Part shown: piece by piece, positions 18,127 through 27,509 of the stretch
Numbering within the stretch: the first letter of the stretch is position 1
Layout: each line of letters starts with the position of its first letter
Source of the DNA: an uncultured Anaeromusa sp.
GTDB lineage: Bacteria > Bacillota > Negativicutes > Anaeromusales > Anaeromusaceae
Length of the DNA: 64,000 bases
Direction of reading: 5' to 3'
Assembly: GCF_963668665.1 (NCBI RefSeq)
Contig: NZ_OY764902.1
Location: 1,367,501-1,431,500, forward strand
Translations under genes and position numbers: made by a program
Notes under the pieces: generated by a model
What the model was told of the DNA's origin: nothing
What the model saw: only the letters and a program-made list of their open reading frames with translations
The model's database searches: none

Positions 18127-18723
18127 TTACTGGGCTTTCAGACCGTGCAAAAAGGCGCGCACAGAGTATTCCAGAACCGTATTGACGTCGCTGTCCAGAA
18201 CCTGCTCCGCCGGGTTGTCATTGATAAACATGCGCCACCAGAATTGCCCTACCGCGACGGTGGAAAAGCTGTTATACTGCAGCTCTGCATTATCCTTGGG
18301 AAGCTTCCCGTCCTTCTGCATTTGCTCAAAATAGGCAATCAGGTGCTTTTTCATTTCCACAGGAAATTGGCGGATTTTAGCCCGCAGCTCGGGAATATTG
18401 TTGTCTTCTTTTAAAAAGATATTCATCAGACGACGATTATGCTCCAAGTGTTTATAATGCGCCTTGCAGATATTCATCAAATCAATATCCGGATTTCCTG
18501 TCAGTTGGTCATGAAAAACTTCCTGAAACGGAAAGGAAACCGAAAAACGGTCAAAAGCCTCCATCAGCATATTCTTTTTGCTGGTAAACTTGCGAAACAC
18601 CGTCATCTCGCTAACGCCAGCGCCTGCCGCCACTTCCTTGATGGTTACAGCCCGAAATCCTTTGGCGGAAATCAAATCCATCGCCACATACATAATCCGA
18701 TCTTTCGTATCCATTCCTCGCAT
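18127..18723 (-). CDS. TetR/AcrR family transcriptional regulator
   Basis: 198 aa. N-terminal DNA-binding helix-turn-helix: AISAKGFRAVTIKEVAAGAG-type region followed by VSEMTVFRKFTSKKNM (residues about 18-52). The C-terminal ligand domain is divergent and has WWRMF near residue 165. Start ATG 18723 (an ATG three codons later is possible). No divergent transporter gene identifies a target; pheA lies 76 bp upstream on the same strand. Confidence 0.85.
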   Translation of the reverse strand: MRGMDTKDRIMYVAMDLISAKGFRAVTIKEVAAGAGVSEMTVFRKFTSKKNMLMEAFDRFSVSFPFQEVFHDQLTGNPDIDLMNICKAHYKHLEHNRRLMNIFLKEDNNIPELRAKIRQFPVEMKKHLIAYFEQMQKDGKLPKDNAELQYNSFSTVAVGQFWWRMFINDNPAEQVLDSDVNTVLEYSVRAFLHGLKAQ

Positions 18724-18799
18724 ATACCCTTAGCCCCTTTCATTCCCTATTCATCACGGCCTGCCTCCGTGAAAACACACAACCACTTATGTAGCTTCT

Positions 18800-19639
18800 T
18801 TATTGGTTTGCCTCATAATGCACTGAGTAGGAACCCAAGTTCTTCATCCACACACAACGAGCTTGCACCGCCTTAATGGCCTCGGCAATTTTCGGCTGCG
18901 CCGCATCACCGTCAACGTCCATTAAGAAAACGTACTCTCCCATTTTTGTTCGCGCCGGGCGAGACTCAATGCGTGTTAAGTTGACTTCTCTTTTGGCAAA
19001 TTCTGCTAAAAGCTCGTATAACCTGCCTGGTTTTTCGCCGTCAATACGACAAATCAAAGAAGTCTGCACAGATTCACCCCTGCAGGAAACCGGTTCCTTC
19101 ACCAGAAGCACAAAACGTGTACAATTCCCTTCATCATCCTGAATACCTCGCTCGAGCAGCTTCAAACCATACAATTCACCCAAAAGCGAGCTGCCAATGG
19201 CCGCATCACCGTCACCGGAAGCAACGCGCCGCGCCGCTTCTGCGGTGCTGACCACAGGAATTCTAGCCGCTTGAGGATACCGTCGTCCTAAAAAAGCCCT
19301 GCACTGCGCCAAGGCCTGAGGATGCGACAAAATGCTGTTTGGCTTCTCACAAGCCTGGGCTACCCATAAATCATGACGAATTGGCCAGCGCACATCCTGC
19401 TGAATAAAAAGATCCAGCTCATGCACCAGCAAATCCAAAGTCACATTGACCGAACCTTCCCAGGAGTTTTCAAAAGGAACGACACAGCAATCCGCTTCGC
19501 CTTGGGCCACCGCCCACATGGCGTCTTCGATGCTTGGAAATCCTTGTAACCGCCATTCGTCTTTTGCTAAAAATCGGGCTACTTCCTCACTATAGGTTCC
19601 TTCCGGTCCCAAATACGCCATGCATCGCTTCTGCGTCAT
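18800..19639 (-). CDS. pheA: Prephenate dehydratase
   Basis: 279-aa enzyme converting prephenate to phenylpyruvate in phenylalanine synthesis. Starts MTQKRCMAYLGPEGTYSE, the classic PDT N-terminus; residues about 8-185 are the periplasmic-binding-like catalytic domain with TRFVLLVK ending it, and residues about 195-275 the ACT regulatory domain with the ESRP feedback motif (LTRIESRPARTKMGEYVF). No chorismate mutase domain. Start preceded by AAGGAAGGCAGAAGG. Stand-alone in the window. Confidence 0.93.
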   Translation of the reverse strand: MTQKRCMAYLGPEGTYSEEVARFLAKDEWRLQGFPSIEDAMWAVAQGEADCCVVPFENSWEGSVNVTLDLLVHELDLFIQQDVRWPIRHDLWVAQACEKPNSILSHPQALAQCRAFLGRRYPQAARIPVVSTAEAARRVASGDGDAAIGSSLLGELYGLKLLERGIQDDEGNCTRFVLLVKEPVSCRGESVQTSLICRIDGEKPGRLYELLAEFAKREVNLTRIESRPARTKMGEYVFLMDVDGDAAQPKIAEAIKAVQARCVWMKNLGSYSVHYEANQ

Positions 19640-19806
19640 CCTTCTGCCTTCCTTTCTTTGTTATGTTCATGTTAGAACATAGTATAGCTGATATTTTACA
19701 GTAACACAATATACGTTTTGTTAATAATTTGTTGTTCTTATGACATTGTCCACAATAAAAGAATGTCCGCGCCTTGTGACGCGGACCAATTATACACTTA
19801 CAGCTG

Positions 19807-20061
19807 CTATGACTTTTCTAATTCGTCTTTTCGTTCACGGTACTCTTCCAGCGTAATTTCGCCCTTGGCCAAGCGAAGCTTGAGCACTTCCAGCGCGTTG
19901 GTCGGCGCTTCCTCCTGCTTAGTAATCGAGCCGCCCTTCAGCGAGCGGAACAGCCACACTGCAAACAGTACCAGCACCGCCAGTACCAGCACATGCATCA
20001 GCATGCCAATACCCATGCCCACATATCCCAAAGGTCCTCCGCTAAATCCATGCATCCACAT
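19807..20061 (-). CDS. Small membrane protein with SHOCT domain
   Basis: 84 aa. The ATG at 20061 is right after AAGGAGGTGCTTCGT; a longer frame upstream has no ribosome site. A glycine/methionine-rich start, one membrane helix (about residues 19-40) and a C-terminal SHOCT motif (LRLAKGEITLEEYRERKDEL). SHOCT is a short oligomerisation helix pair. Function unknown; common as a lone small gene in Firmicutes. Confidence 0.8.
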   Translation of the reverse strand: MWMHGFSGGPLGYVGMGIGMLMHVLVLAVLVLFAVWLFRSLKGGSITKQEEAPTNALEVLKLRLAKGEITLEEYRERKDELEKS

Positions 20062-20217
20062 ACGAAGCACCTCCTTTCTTTTCCTTATCTTCAGTATAGC
20101 GAAAGAGTATGAAGAAACGATGAAGAAATTGTGACATCTTTCGCACATGCAAGAAGAAATGGAAATAAGAGTACGAGGTGCAAAATCTATATTTTTTTTA
20201 TAACTCTACTATGCACG
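20062..20217. other. Intergenic, nothing recognised
   Basis: AT-rich sequence between the SHOCT gene and the inverted-repeat element. No gene, hairpin or clear promoter seen. Confidence 0.5.
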
Positions 20218-20381
20218 AGGGAGCTGCTGGTTTAATGAGTTCATCGCCAGAACAAAATATTTTTTAGCCTAGCAAGAAAGGGCGACTGCAGGAATAGCAC
20301 CGCTATTTCAAGGTTGCCTTAACACAGCTAGGCGGAAAAAGAATTGTCCTGGCGTGTGTACGAATAAACCAGCAGCTCCCT
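20218..20381. mobile_element. 164-bp inverted-repeat element (MITE-like), copy A
   Basis: Perfect 17-bp terminal inverted repeats AGGGAGCTGCTGGTTTA (20218-20234 and 20365-20381) plus inner CGCCAG/CTGGCG. No coding capacity. The right end touches the response-regulator stop codon: the T of its minus-strand TAA is the last base of the element. Related to 41931-42092: same length, similar ends, and shared internal blocks TTTTCCGCC and AGCG--GCTAT-CCTGC. Confidence 0.75.
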
Positions 20382-21100
20382 TAGAACCCAAACGCCTGCT
20401 TCAGCGCTTTAGCCTTATTCCGGCTGACAGGCACTTCGTGCCCATTTTTCATGCGCAAAAGGAATGAGCCGTGAAACCAAGGAACAATCTCGCGAATTTC
20501 CGCTAAATTGACCAAATACTGGCGGTGCACCCGCAGGAAAGACTGCTCCTCCAGCAGTTCCTCCACTTCTTTCAGACTCAACGGACACAACTGCTTGTTC
20601 TCCGCCGTGTGCACAAAAACATCTTTTTCATTTACCTGCACAAATACAATATCTTTAGGGTCCAGGGGCACAATATTGCCTTTTTCCAACACGCAAATCC
20701 GGCACAATGCCGGCTGCGCTTCGCCGCTGCCATGCAAAGAAAAGGAACGAATTTTGCGCAAGACCTCTGCTAAGCGATCTTCTTCGATCGGCTTGGTCAA
20801 GTAGCCCACTGCCGAGGTAGCAAACGCCTCTAACGCGTGCTCAGTAAAAGCCGTTACAAAAACGATCAGCGGCGGCCGCGACAGTTGCTTGAGTTTCTGC
20901 GCCAGCTCCAAACCGCTAAGGCCGGGCATTTGAATATCGAGAAACAAAATATCGATGGAATGCTCCACTAAATACGCCAAGGAGTCGGCTGCACGGGAAA
21001 ATTTAGCGCAAATTTCGATATCAACATACTGTTTCAACAAATACTCAATTTCATCGCAAATGGGCGCTTCATCATCGACAATAACCACCTTATACCGCAT
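20381..21100 (-). CDS. lytT: LytTR-type response regulator
   Basis: 239-aa cytoplasmic response regulator. ATG at 21100 starts MRYKVVIVDDEAPICDEIEY; receiver domain residues 1-120 with acidic pair DDE, phosphoacceptor Asp in ILFLDIQMPGLSG (near residue 56) and TKPIEEDRL. LytTR DNA-binding domain residues about 135-238 (KDIVFVQVNEKDVFVHT, HRQYLVNL). Overlaps the histidine kinase by 11 bp. Its stop codon abuts the 164-bp element. Symbol by similarity; targets are not in the window. Confidence 0.88.
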   Translation of the reverse strand: MRYKVVIVDDEAPICDEIEYLLKQYVDIEICAKFSRAADSLAYLVEHSIDILFLDIQMPGLSGLELAQKLKQLSRPPLIVFVTAFTEHALEAFATSAVGYLTKPIEEDRLAEVLRKIRSFSLHGSGEAQPALCRICVLEKGNIVPLDPKDIVFVQVNEKDVFVHTAENKQLCPLSLKEVEELLEEQSFLRVHRQYLVNLAEIREIVPWFHGSFLLRMKNGHEVPVSRNKAKALKQAFGF

Positions 21101-22781
21101 GCTGTACCGTTCCTTTCCAGGGAATGCGAAGCTCCACTTGCGTTCCCTGCCCTTCCTGGCTTTGCACCTGCAGACCCGCTTCTTCTCCAAAAAGACTTAC
21201 CAAGCGGCCGTTGACATTTTTCAAGCCAATACCGTCGCTGCGAAAGTCTTTCAATTTTTGCAGCGTTTCTTCCTGCATGCCAATACCATTATCGCAAACT
21301 CGAATGATTACTTGCTCTTTTTCATAAAAAGCCAGAATCTCTAATTCACACGCGTCTGTCTTCGGAAAAAGTCCGTGCTGCACCGCGTTCTCCACCAAGG
21401 GCTGCACCGACAAGACCGGCACCAAAACCTGCTTCACCTCTTCCGCCGCGTGTATCTGTACGCGCAAGCGGCTGCCAAAACGACGTTTGGCAATTTCCAA
21501 GTACGCATGAATTCCCTCCAGCTCATCGCCCAAGGTAACCACATCCTGGCGCTGCTGAAAGCTGCGTTTTAAGAGCGTAGATAAATGCGATAAAAGCTGC
21601 CGCGCCGTATCCGGATCGGTACGGCAAAAGGACATGATAATCGACAAAGTATTAAACAAGAAATGCGGATTAATCTGCGCCTGCAGCGCCTTCAGTTCCG
21701 CCTTCTCCCGCATCAAAACCTGCTGATCCATCTCCGCCAACTCCAGTTGCACCGACAAAAGATGCGCGACGCCGCTGGCGATGCGAATATCAAAAGGTGA
21801 AATTCCATCCTCATGAGACCTGAAAAGCTTAATCGTGCCTATGGCCTTGCCATGCGCCATTAACGGCGCAATCACGCTGGACCGCAGCGGACACGACAGT
21901 TGCGGGCACTCCCGGATGCCCTCATTCTTGTGCACAACCACCTGACCGTTCTGCAGGGCCTCCCTAGTAGCCTGGCCGGCAATGGCTTGCCCGGCGGTAT
22001 GATGGTCCGCGCCAGCGCCGATAAAGGCAATGATCTTTTCCCTATCCGTGACCGCCACCGCGTCCATGTTCGTGATATCGTGAATAATACCGGCAATCAT
22101 CCCCGCCGAATCCTCATTCAAGCCTTGGCGGGCATACGGCAGCGCCTGTGTGGCAATATCAAGAGCCTGCTCCGCCGCCTTAGCTCCATAAAGAGATTGT
22201 TCTTCGCGAATGTTCTTCAAAATGACAATAAAAATAATGGTGCCCACGACACTTACGATCGTCGTTGGCAAAGCAATGGCCTTTTCCATAGCAAGCGCTT
22301 TCTCATAGGGCTGCGCCAGCAGCATAACCAGGCTTTTTTGGATAAACTCGCCTGCCAAGGCTACCGCAGCGCCTGTTTTCCAATCTAGTCGCGCAAAACC
22401 CACTTTACGCCGAACCAAGCCCGCCATCAGACCTACCAAAAGGCTGGCTAACGCACAAATTTCCGCCGTAAAGCCGCCGATCGAATAGCGATGAATGGCG
22501 CTGGCGGCTCCTGTAGCCAGCCCTACCAGCGGCCCGCCCATAAAGCCGCTCATAATCACGCCCACCATGCGGGTATTGGCCAGAGCGTCATGAACAGGAA
22601 TTCCCGTATACGTACCAATAGCCGATAAGATAGAAAAAGCCACGCTCAAAATCAGCCAGTGCTTTAACCGATACGGCTGTGTAGCGCACTGAATGATATA
22701 GCGGTTTCGCCCCATCAAATACGCCGCTAACGCCACAAAAGACATATTTAAACTTAACTGCAGCAGCAATTCGAGATCCAT
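21090..22781 (-). CDS. lytS: LytS-type sensor histidine kinase
   Basis: 563 aa. ATG at 22781 follows AAAGGGAGATT; an ATG seven codons upstream lacks this. Residues 1-190: 5TM-LYT membrane sensor with six hydrophobic segments (GVIMSGFMGGPLVGLATG). Residues about 215-350: GAF domain. Residues about 360-440: His_kinase dimerisation with phosphoacceptor His in INPHFLFNTL. C-terminal ATPase with N-box VENAVQHGL and G-box DNGIGM. Such kinases sense pyruvate, other small carboxylates or membrane state; the ligand here is unknown. Partner of the overlapping LytTR regulator. Confidence 0.9.
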   Translation of the reverse strand: MDLELLLQLSLNMSFVALAAYLMGRNRYIIQCATQPYRLKHWLILSVAFSILSAIGTYTGIPVHDALANTRMVGVIMSGFMGGPLVGLATGAASAIHRYSIGGFTAEICALASLLVGLMAGLVRRKVGFARLDWKTGAAVALAGEFIQKSLVMLLAQPYEKALAMEKAIALPTTIVSVVGTIIFIVILKNIREEQSLYGAKAAEQALDIATQALPYARQGLNEDSAGMIAGIIHDITNMDAVAVTDREKIIAFIGAGADHHTAGQAIAGQATREALQNGQVVVHKNEGIRECPQLSCPLRSSVIAPLMAHGKAIGTIKLFRSHEDGISPFDIRIASGVAHLLSVQLELAEMDQQVLMREKAELKALQAQINPHFLFNTLSIIMSFCRTDPDTARQLLSHLSTLLKRSFQQRQDVVTLGDELEGIHAYLEIAKRRFGSRLRVQIHAAEEVKQVLVPVLSVQPLVENAVQHGLFPKTDACELEILAFYEKEQVIIRVCDNGIGMQEETLQKLKDFRSDGIGLKNVNGRLVSLFGEEAGLQVQSQEGQGTQVELRIPWKGTVQHAV

Positions 22782-22870
22782 ACTAATCTCCCTTTGTGTC
22801 ATTTTCTTCAGTGTATCACGAATGAATCAGTAACAGAAAGTACGAGAATATAGAATTTTTAACAGCAAAG

Positions 22871-22912
22871 AACGAACAAGAGAACCAGAGTGAACGGAGG
22901 CCACGAGAGAGG
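22871..22912 (+). repeat. GAACAAGAG dispersed repeat, copy 7
   Basis: GAACAAGAGAACCAGAGTGA then ACGGAGGCCACGAG; diverged 3' half. Confidence 0.65.
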
Positions 22913-23040
22913 ACTATGATCGTAAATTAAGATTTATAAAGAAAACTGCAATGCTAAGAAACGCCATGTTAAGACTAAACAATGGACAGCATAATAACCG
23001 ATGTCTACAGCCTTTTAGAAGGTAGATTCGAAGGAAAACT

Positions 23041-23218
23041 GCGGCGGCTGTCGTTGTATTTGAGACTTTTTGGAGCAAGACGGTCCGCAGGACGAAAAAT
23101 ACGACTAAAACGGAGGACAGTTTCGCCTGTTTGAGCGCAGCGAGTTAAGAAACTGCCGCTTTAGCCGTTTTTTTCGAGTCGCGCGGAATTTTGTCTCAAA
23201 TTCAATGATGCCGTCCGC
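23041..23218. mobile_element. 178-bp inverted-repeat element, copy 1
   Basis: Ends GCGGCGGCTGTCGTTG-TATTTGAGAC and, inverted at the right, GCGGACGGCATCATTG-AATTTGAGAC. Interior holds GGTCCGCAGG, TTGAGCGCAGCGAGTT and several short inverted repeats (GACAGTTTCGCC / AACTGCC). No ORF of note. Matches 58926-59104 in opposite orientation. Non-autonomous element or structured intergenic repeat. Confidence 0.7.
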
Positions 23219-23310
23219 TTTTTCAGTTTTAGAGATCTATAAATTTCAGTAAATCCAAAAAATCTGTTTTAGCGTGCAGCGTTCATACAGTCGCTGCAGT
23301 TCCTAAAAAA

Positions 23311-23345
23311 ATAGACGCCAACCTCTTCCAAAAGGCGGCGTCCAC
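23311..23345 (-). terminator. Terminator of the DASS transporter gene
   Basis: Minus strand: GACGCC stem, loop of about 17, GGCGTC, then TATTTTTTT. Lies 74 bp past the stop codon. Confidence 0.75.
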
Positions 23346-23418
23346 AACAAAAAAATATATTGCACGCCGAAAAAGACCTACTCGTCTTACCCGGCATCGG
23401 GGAATCAGTCAAACTTCC

Positions 23419-24915
23419 TTACACAAGTCCAAGCCACTTCCAGTAGGTGGAAGCCAGCACCAGTGTCAGCACATAAGCGATAATGCACAACGGTACGCCA
23501 GTGCGAATAAAATCTTTAACTTCAAAGGTTTCCGTCGCGTAGGCTACCATATTCTGCGGTGCATTGACCGGCAAAATAAAGCCGAAGCTGATAACATACT
23601 GCAGCAGCATGGTCATGCCCACGACATTGACCCCTGCTTCGGGCGGCATGCCCTGCAGAATGGAAATAATAATCGGAATCATCGCAGCCGCCAAAGCGGT
23701 CGCACTGGCAAAACCAAGATGAATAATAATCAAAAACGCAGCCAATACCGCAAAGACGATCAATGCCGGCATCATTTGCAGGCCAAACCAGCCTACGATC
23801 ATTTTAGCCAGCCATGCAGCCGCTTTGGTTGACAGAATGGCCGAACCCAAGCTGATGCCCACGCCGAAGAGCAGCAGCGTGCCCCAGGGAATCTTGCTCT
23901 GCGCTTCTTTCCAGTTCATAATGCCGATGCCAGGCAGCAGCATCAAGGAAATAGCCGCAATGGTCGTCGACGAGGTATCAAAATTATGGAGTATTTTTTC
24001 CGTAGCCCAGAAGCAAAGAAGCACAATGGAAATAGCGAACAGTTTTTTCTCCTCTGCCTTCATCGGGCCTAATTGCGCCAATTCCCTGGCGATGGTTTCT
24101 TTACCGCCTTCGATTTCGCGGGTTTCCGGCGGCATCATTTTCAGCAAAATGTAATAGAGGACTATCGACATAATAATGGCAAACGGAGCGGCGGCAATAA
24201 ACCAGTCCAGCCAGCTGATATAAACGCCCAGCTGCTTTTCAATAAAGCCCAGAGCGATCATATTCTGCGCAGCCGCCGTCTTAATGCCCACATTCCAAAT
24301 GCTGTCCGCCTGGGCAATGGCGATCATCAGCATACCTGCAAAACGGCTTTTTTTCTCCACGCCGAAGGCTAGAATAATCCCCATAACAATAGGCACCATA
24401 CAGGATACGCGCGCTGTCGTGCTGGGAACAAAAAAGCTGAGGAAAAAGCCGACAAAAATAACGCCTGCCAGCACCCGATTGGTGCGGGCGCCGATTTTCG
24501 ACAAAATCACCAAGGCAATGCGCCGATCCAAACCGGTTTTGGTCATGGCCGCCGCTAGGAACAACGCGCCGCCGACCAAGGCCAGCGCCGTATTGCTAAA
24601 GCCCCCCAGGGCCATGGTCAAGCCTTTGGAAGTCCCCAAAAGCTTGGCGGGACTTGCCACATCAGGAGCTGTACCCAAAAGAAAAGCCATTAAAGACAAG
24701 ATAATGGCGGCGCTGGTCGGATACGAAACCGCTTCGGACATCCAAATAATAACGGAAAAAACCAGAATGCCCAGCATGCGATGACCTGCCGTAGGCAAGC
24801 CCGCGGGCGTCGGCAGCGCCAGGATGATTCCCAAGATAATAACAGCCGCTGCCAGAAACAAATACTGCTTCTGGCATTTGCTCTCAGCGGAACCGCTTTG
24901 TGTTGTTTTCGACAT
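23419..24915 (-). CDS. DASS/SLC13-family anion transporter
   Basis: 498-aa membrane transporter of the divalent anion:Na+ symporter family. ATG at 24915 with AAGGTGG upstream. About 11-12 hydrophobic helices. The family signature near the C-terminus is present (SFGFILPVNAPQNMVAYAT), as are SNT-type sodium/substrate loops (GFSNTALALVGGALF and FASATALAAAM). Likely imports or exchanges C4-dicarboxylates, citrate or 2-oxoglutarate. 77 bp downstream of korC on the same strand with a possible own promoter (TTCACA, 16 bp, TATAAT on the minus strand at about 24950-24980). The neighbour suggests a 2-oxoacid substrate, which is inference. Confidence 0.88.
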   Translation of the reverse strand: MSKTTQSGSAESKCQKQYLFLAAAVIILGIILALPTPAGLPTAGHRMLGILVFSVIIWMSEAVSYPTSAAIILSLMAFLLGTAPDVASPAKLLGTSKGLTMALGGFSNTALALVGGALFLAAAMTKTGLDRRIALVILSKIGARTNRVLAGVIFVGFFLSFFVPSTTARVSCMVPIVMGIILAFGVEKKSRFAGMLMIAIAQADSIWNVGIKTAAAQNMIALGFIEKQLGVYISWLDWFIAAAPFAIIMSIVLYYILLKMMPPETREIEGGKETIARELAQLGPMKAEEKKLFAISIVLLCFWATEKILHNFDTSSTTIAAISLMLLPGIGIMNWKEAQSKIPWGTLLLFGVGISLGSAILSTKAAAWLAKMIVGWFGLQMMPALIVFAVLAAFLIIIHLGFASATALAAAMIPIIISILQGMPPEAGVNVVGMTMLLQYVISFGFILPVNAPQNMVAYATETFEVKDFIRTGVPLCIIAYVLTLVLASTYWKWLGLV

Positions 24916-24992
24916 ACACTTCCACCTTTTCCTTAAAAACATTGAAACAAATTATATCATTTTCTCAAGGAGTGTGAATTGAGACTATGTCC

Positions 24993-25526
24993 TTATTTTT
25001 TTGCCGAAATCAGCGCCGCTCCCAAGAACAAAGCCTTTTGATTGACCTCTTCCGTTCCCGCCGGTACGCGGGACAGCACGGCTTTGACCAAAGAATCTTT
25101 GGTCACCACATCCGTCAGCTCCACAATCGCTCCCAAAGCCACAATGTTGGCGAATAGATCCCGGCCCAGCTCCTCCTTCGCCGTAGCCGTAATAGGCAGC
25201 TCGTAGACGCGGCTGAGACGCTCAGGAACCTGCTGCACCAGCATGGAGTCGGTTATTAAAATGCCGTCGTCCGGCAAATCAGTGGCATACTTATCAAGAG
25301 CCGCCTGCGTCATAGCCAACACTAAGTTCGGTTTGGTCACTTTGGGAAAATGAATGGGCTTATTGGAAATGAGCACTTCGGACTTACTAGAGCCGCCGCG
25401 GGCTTCCGGGCCGTACGACTGCGACTGAATGGCCAGCTTACCGTCTAAAATAGCCGCTTCCGCCAGAATAATGCCGCCTAAAATGAGGCCCTGGCCGCCG
25501 GAACCGGAAAGACGCAATTCCAACAT
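24993..25526 (-). CDS. korC: 2-oxoacid:ferredoxin oxidoreductase gamma subunit
   Basis: 177-aa gamma subunit. N-terminal GSGGQGLILGGIILAEAAI and AIQSQSYGPEARGGSSKSEV are diagnostic. In four-subunit enzymes it joins alpha, beta and delta to decarboxylate a 2-oxoacid to acyl-CoA while reducing ferredoxin. Start ATG 25526 is 1 bp after the beta-subunit stop, so coupled. Last gene of korDABC. Substrate is probably 2-oxoglutarate from overall resemblance to Kor; branched 2-oxoacids cannot be excluded. Confidence 0.9.
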   Translation of the reverse strand: MLELRLSGSGGQGLILGGIILAEAAILDGKLAIQSQSYGPEARGGSSKSEVLISNKPIHFPKVTKPNLVLAMTQAALDKYATDLPDDGILITDSMLVQQVPERLSRVYELPITATAKEELGRDLFANIVALGAIVELTDVVTKDSLVKAVLSRVPAGTEEVNQKALFLGAALISAKK

Positions 25527-25527
25527 C

Positions 25528-26346
25528 TTATTTGCCCCCTTTCTGCGCTTTGGCGATTACCTTGTCGTATTCTCGAGTATATTCGGGCGCTTTGCTTTCA
25601 TGCAGCACGCCAATAGTAAACTTGCCTTCCAGCTGTTCCGGCGTCATTTTTGCCGCCGCCGCTACCGGCACGGCATGCTCCTTTTGCCATTGCATCATCT
25701 GCGGCGCATTGCCGCGCTTATTTTGACGTCCGTACGAAATCGGGCACTGCGTAATGGCTTCTACCAACGAGAATCCATCATTGGCAATACCTTTGGCAAT
25801 GGCGTCTACCAAAACTTGCTTATGAAAGCAAGTCGCCCGGGCCACAAAAGTAGCCCCAGCGGCTTTCGCCAGCTCGGTAATATCGAAGTTGCGTTCAATC
25901 GTGCCATAGGGCGCTGTAGAAGCCTTGCTGTCTACAGGCGTCAGCGGCGAATACTGCCCGCCGGTCATGCCGTAAATATTGTTGTTAAAGAGCACTACGG
26001 TCAAATTGATGTTGCGCCGCGCCGCATGAATGAAATGGTTGCCGCCGATGGCGGTGCAGTCGCCGTCGCCGGTAATGACGATGACATTTAAATCCGGCTC
26101 GGAAAGCTTAATGCCTGTGGCAATAGGCAGCGCCCGGCCATGTGCGGAATGAACGGTGTCAAAATCCAAATAGCCTGAAGCGCGAGAAGAACAGCCAATA
26201 CCGGAAACAATAACCGTACGGTCCTGATCCAAACCCATTTTATCGATAGCCTGGGCAATGGCGCCGGTCACAATGCCGTTGCCGCAGCCGGGACACCAGA
26301 TATGAGGCAGTTTAGGGCGAAAGTATTTTTCCACTATCTTTTCCAT
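25528..26346 (-). CDS. korB: 2-oxoacid:ferredoxin oxidoreductase beta subunit (TPP-binding)
   Basis: 272-aa thiamine-diphosphate-binding subunit. IWCPGCGNGIVTGAI near residue 17; the TPP/Mg motif GDGDCTAIGGNHFIHA (near residue 90) with NNNIYGMTGGQYSPLTP. Start ATG 26346 after TAGGAGG. 12 bp from korA. Its own N-terminus lacks a ferredoxin domain, which is supplied by KorD. Confidence 0.92.
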   Translation of the reverse strand: MEKIVEKYFRPKLPHIWCPGCGNGIVTGAIAQAIDKMGLDQDRTVIVSGIGCSSRASGYLDFDTVHSAHGRALPIATGIKLSEPDLNVIVITGDGDCTAIGGNHFIHAARRNINLTVVLFNNNIYGMTGGQYSPLTPVDSKASTAPYGTIERNFDITELAKAAGATFVARATCFHKQVLVDAIAKGIANDGFSLVEAITQCPISYGRQNKRGNAPQMMQWQKEHAVPVAAAAKMTPEQLEGKFTIGVLHESKAPEYTREYDKVIAKAQKGGK

Positions 26347-26358
26347 AGAGCGAACCTC

Positions 26359-27495
26359 CTACAATTTCACGTTGGCAATGGCCTGGAGCATTTCGTCCGG
26401 CAAAATGGCTTCGTTATTGTATTTGGCCAAGAGCTCCACCGGAACTTTTCCTTCCACCGCTTTTTTCACTTCGCCGACCAATTGGCCGCAATTCATTTCC
26501 GCTACCAAGATGTGCTTCACCTTGCCTGCCAGCTCCTGCATCTGCTTTTCGGCAAAAGGCCAAATGGTGATCGGGCGGAAAAGACCAGCCTTGATGCCTT
26601 GGGCGCGGGCCATATCGACGGCTGCATAAGCCGTGCGGGCGGTACCGCCGTAAGCCACCACCGCAATGTCCGCATCCTCCAAGCAATACTCTTCGTACAT
26701 CATAATGTCGTCTAAATTGTTTTCTACTTTGCCGTTCAGACGATCCATTAGTACTTGCGTCGCCTGAGAAGAGCCGTTAGGAAAACCGCTTTCGTCATGC
26801 ACCAACCCGGTTACATGGCTGTGATAGCCCTTGCCGAATGGCGCCATCGGCGGCACGCCGTCCGCGTCAGCTTGATAGGGCAAAAAGCCTTCCGTTTTGC
26901 TTGCGGGAACTTTGCGCTGCGGCTTTTGGATTTCATCGTAGCTGTCCGGCAGCTCAATGCGCTCGCGCATATGACCGATTACTTCATCCATCAGCAAAAT
27001 GACCGGGGTGCGGTATTTTTCGGACAGTTCATAGGCTTTAATCGTCAAAGAGAAGCATTCCGGTACACTAGCCGGCGTCAGGGCAATAACCGGATGATCG
27101 CCATGAGTACCCCAGCGCGCCTGCATAACGTCACCTTGTGACGGGGAAGTAGGCTGCCCGGTGCTGGGACCTACCCGCTGCACATTGACAATGACTAAAG
27201 GTACTTCCGAAATGGTCGCATAGCCAATCAGTTCCTGTTTTAAAGAAAAACCGGGGCCACTGGTCGCAGTCATTACTTTTTTCCCGGTCAAAGAAGCGCC
27301 GATGACAGCGCCGATACCGGCGATTTCATCTTCCATCTGAATAAATTTGCCCCCTACCTGTGGCAGGCGTTTGGCGAGAATTTCCGCTACTTCCGTAGAA
27401 GGCGTAATCGGATAACCTCCAAAAAAGGTAACTCCAGCGGCAATAGCGCCTTCGGCGCAAGCCTGGTTGCCTTGCATGAGCATAACTTTTGGCAC
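26359..27495 (-). CDS. korA: 2-oxoacid:ferredoxin oxidoreductase alpha subunit
   Basis: 378 aa. GTG at 27495 (MPKVMLMQGNQACAEGA) is chosen because AAGGAAG lies about nine bases upstream and homologues begin so; the upstream extension overlaps korD's end. FFGGYPITPSTEVAE is the pyrimidine-binding signature and RVGPSTGQPTSPSQGDVMQA the family-typical substrate loop. C-terminal transketolase-like domain begins near EEYCLEDADIAVVAYGG. Member of korDABC. Confidence 0.92.
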   Translation of the reverse strand: MPKVMLMQGNQACAEGAIAAGVTFFGGYPITPSTEVAEILAKRLPQVGGKFIQMEDEIAGIGAVIGASLTGKKVMTATSGPGFSLKQELIGYATISEVPLVIVNVQRVGPSTGQPTSPSQGDVMQARWGTHGDHPVIALTPASVPECFSLTIKAYELSEKYRTPVILLMDEVIGHMRERIELPDSYDEIQKPQRKVPASKTEGFLPYQADADGVPPMAPFGKGYHSHVTGLVHDESGFPNGSSQATQVLMDRLNGKVENNLDDIMMYEEYCLEDADIAVVAYGGTARTAYAAVDMARAQGIKAGLFRPITIWPFAEKQMQELAGKVKHILVAEMNCGQLVGEVKKAVEGKVPVELLAKYNNEAILPDEMLQAIANVKL

Positions 27496-27509
27496 GTACG
27501 TCACTTCCT

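Larger units (their letters stand above)
22782..23418. repeat. Repeat-filled gap between lytS and DASS gene
   Basis: Contains GAACAAGAG copy 7 (22871-22912), a full inverted-repeat element (23041-23218) and the DASS terminator (23311-23345). No gene seen. Confidence 0.6.
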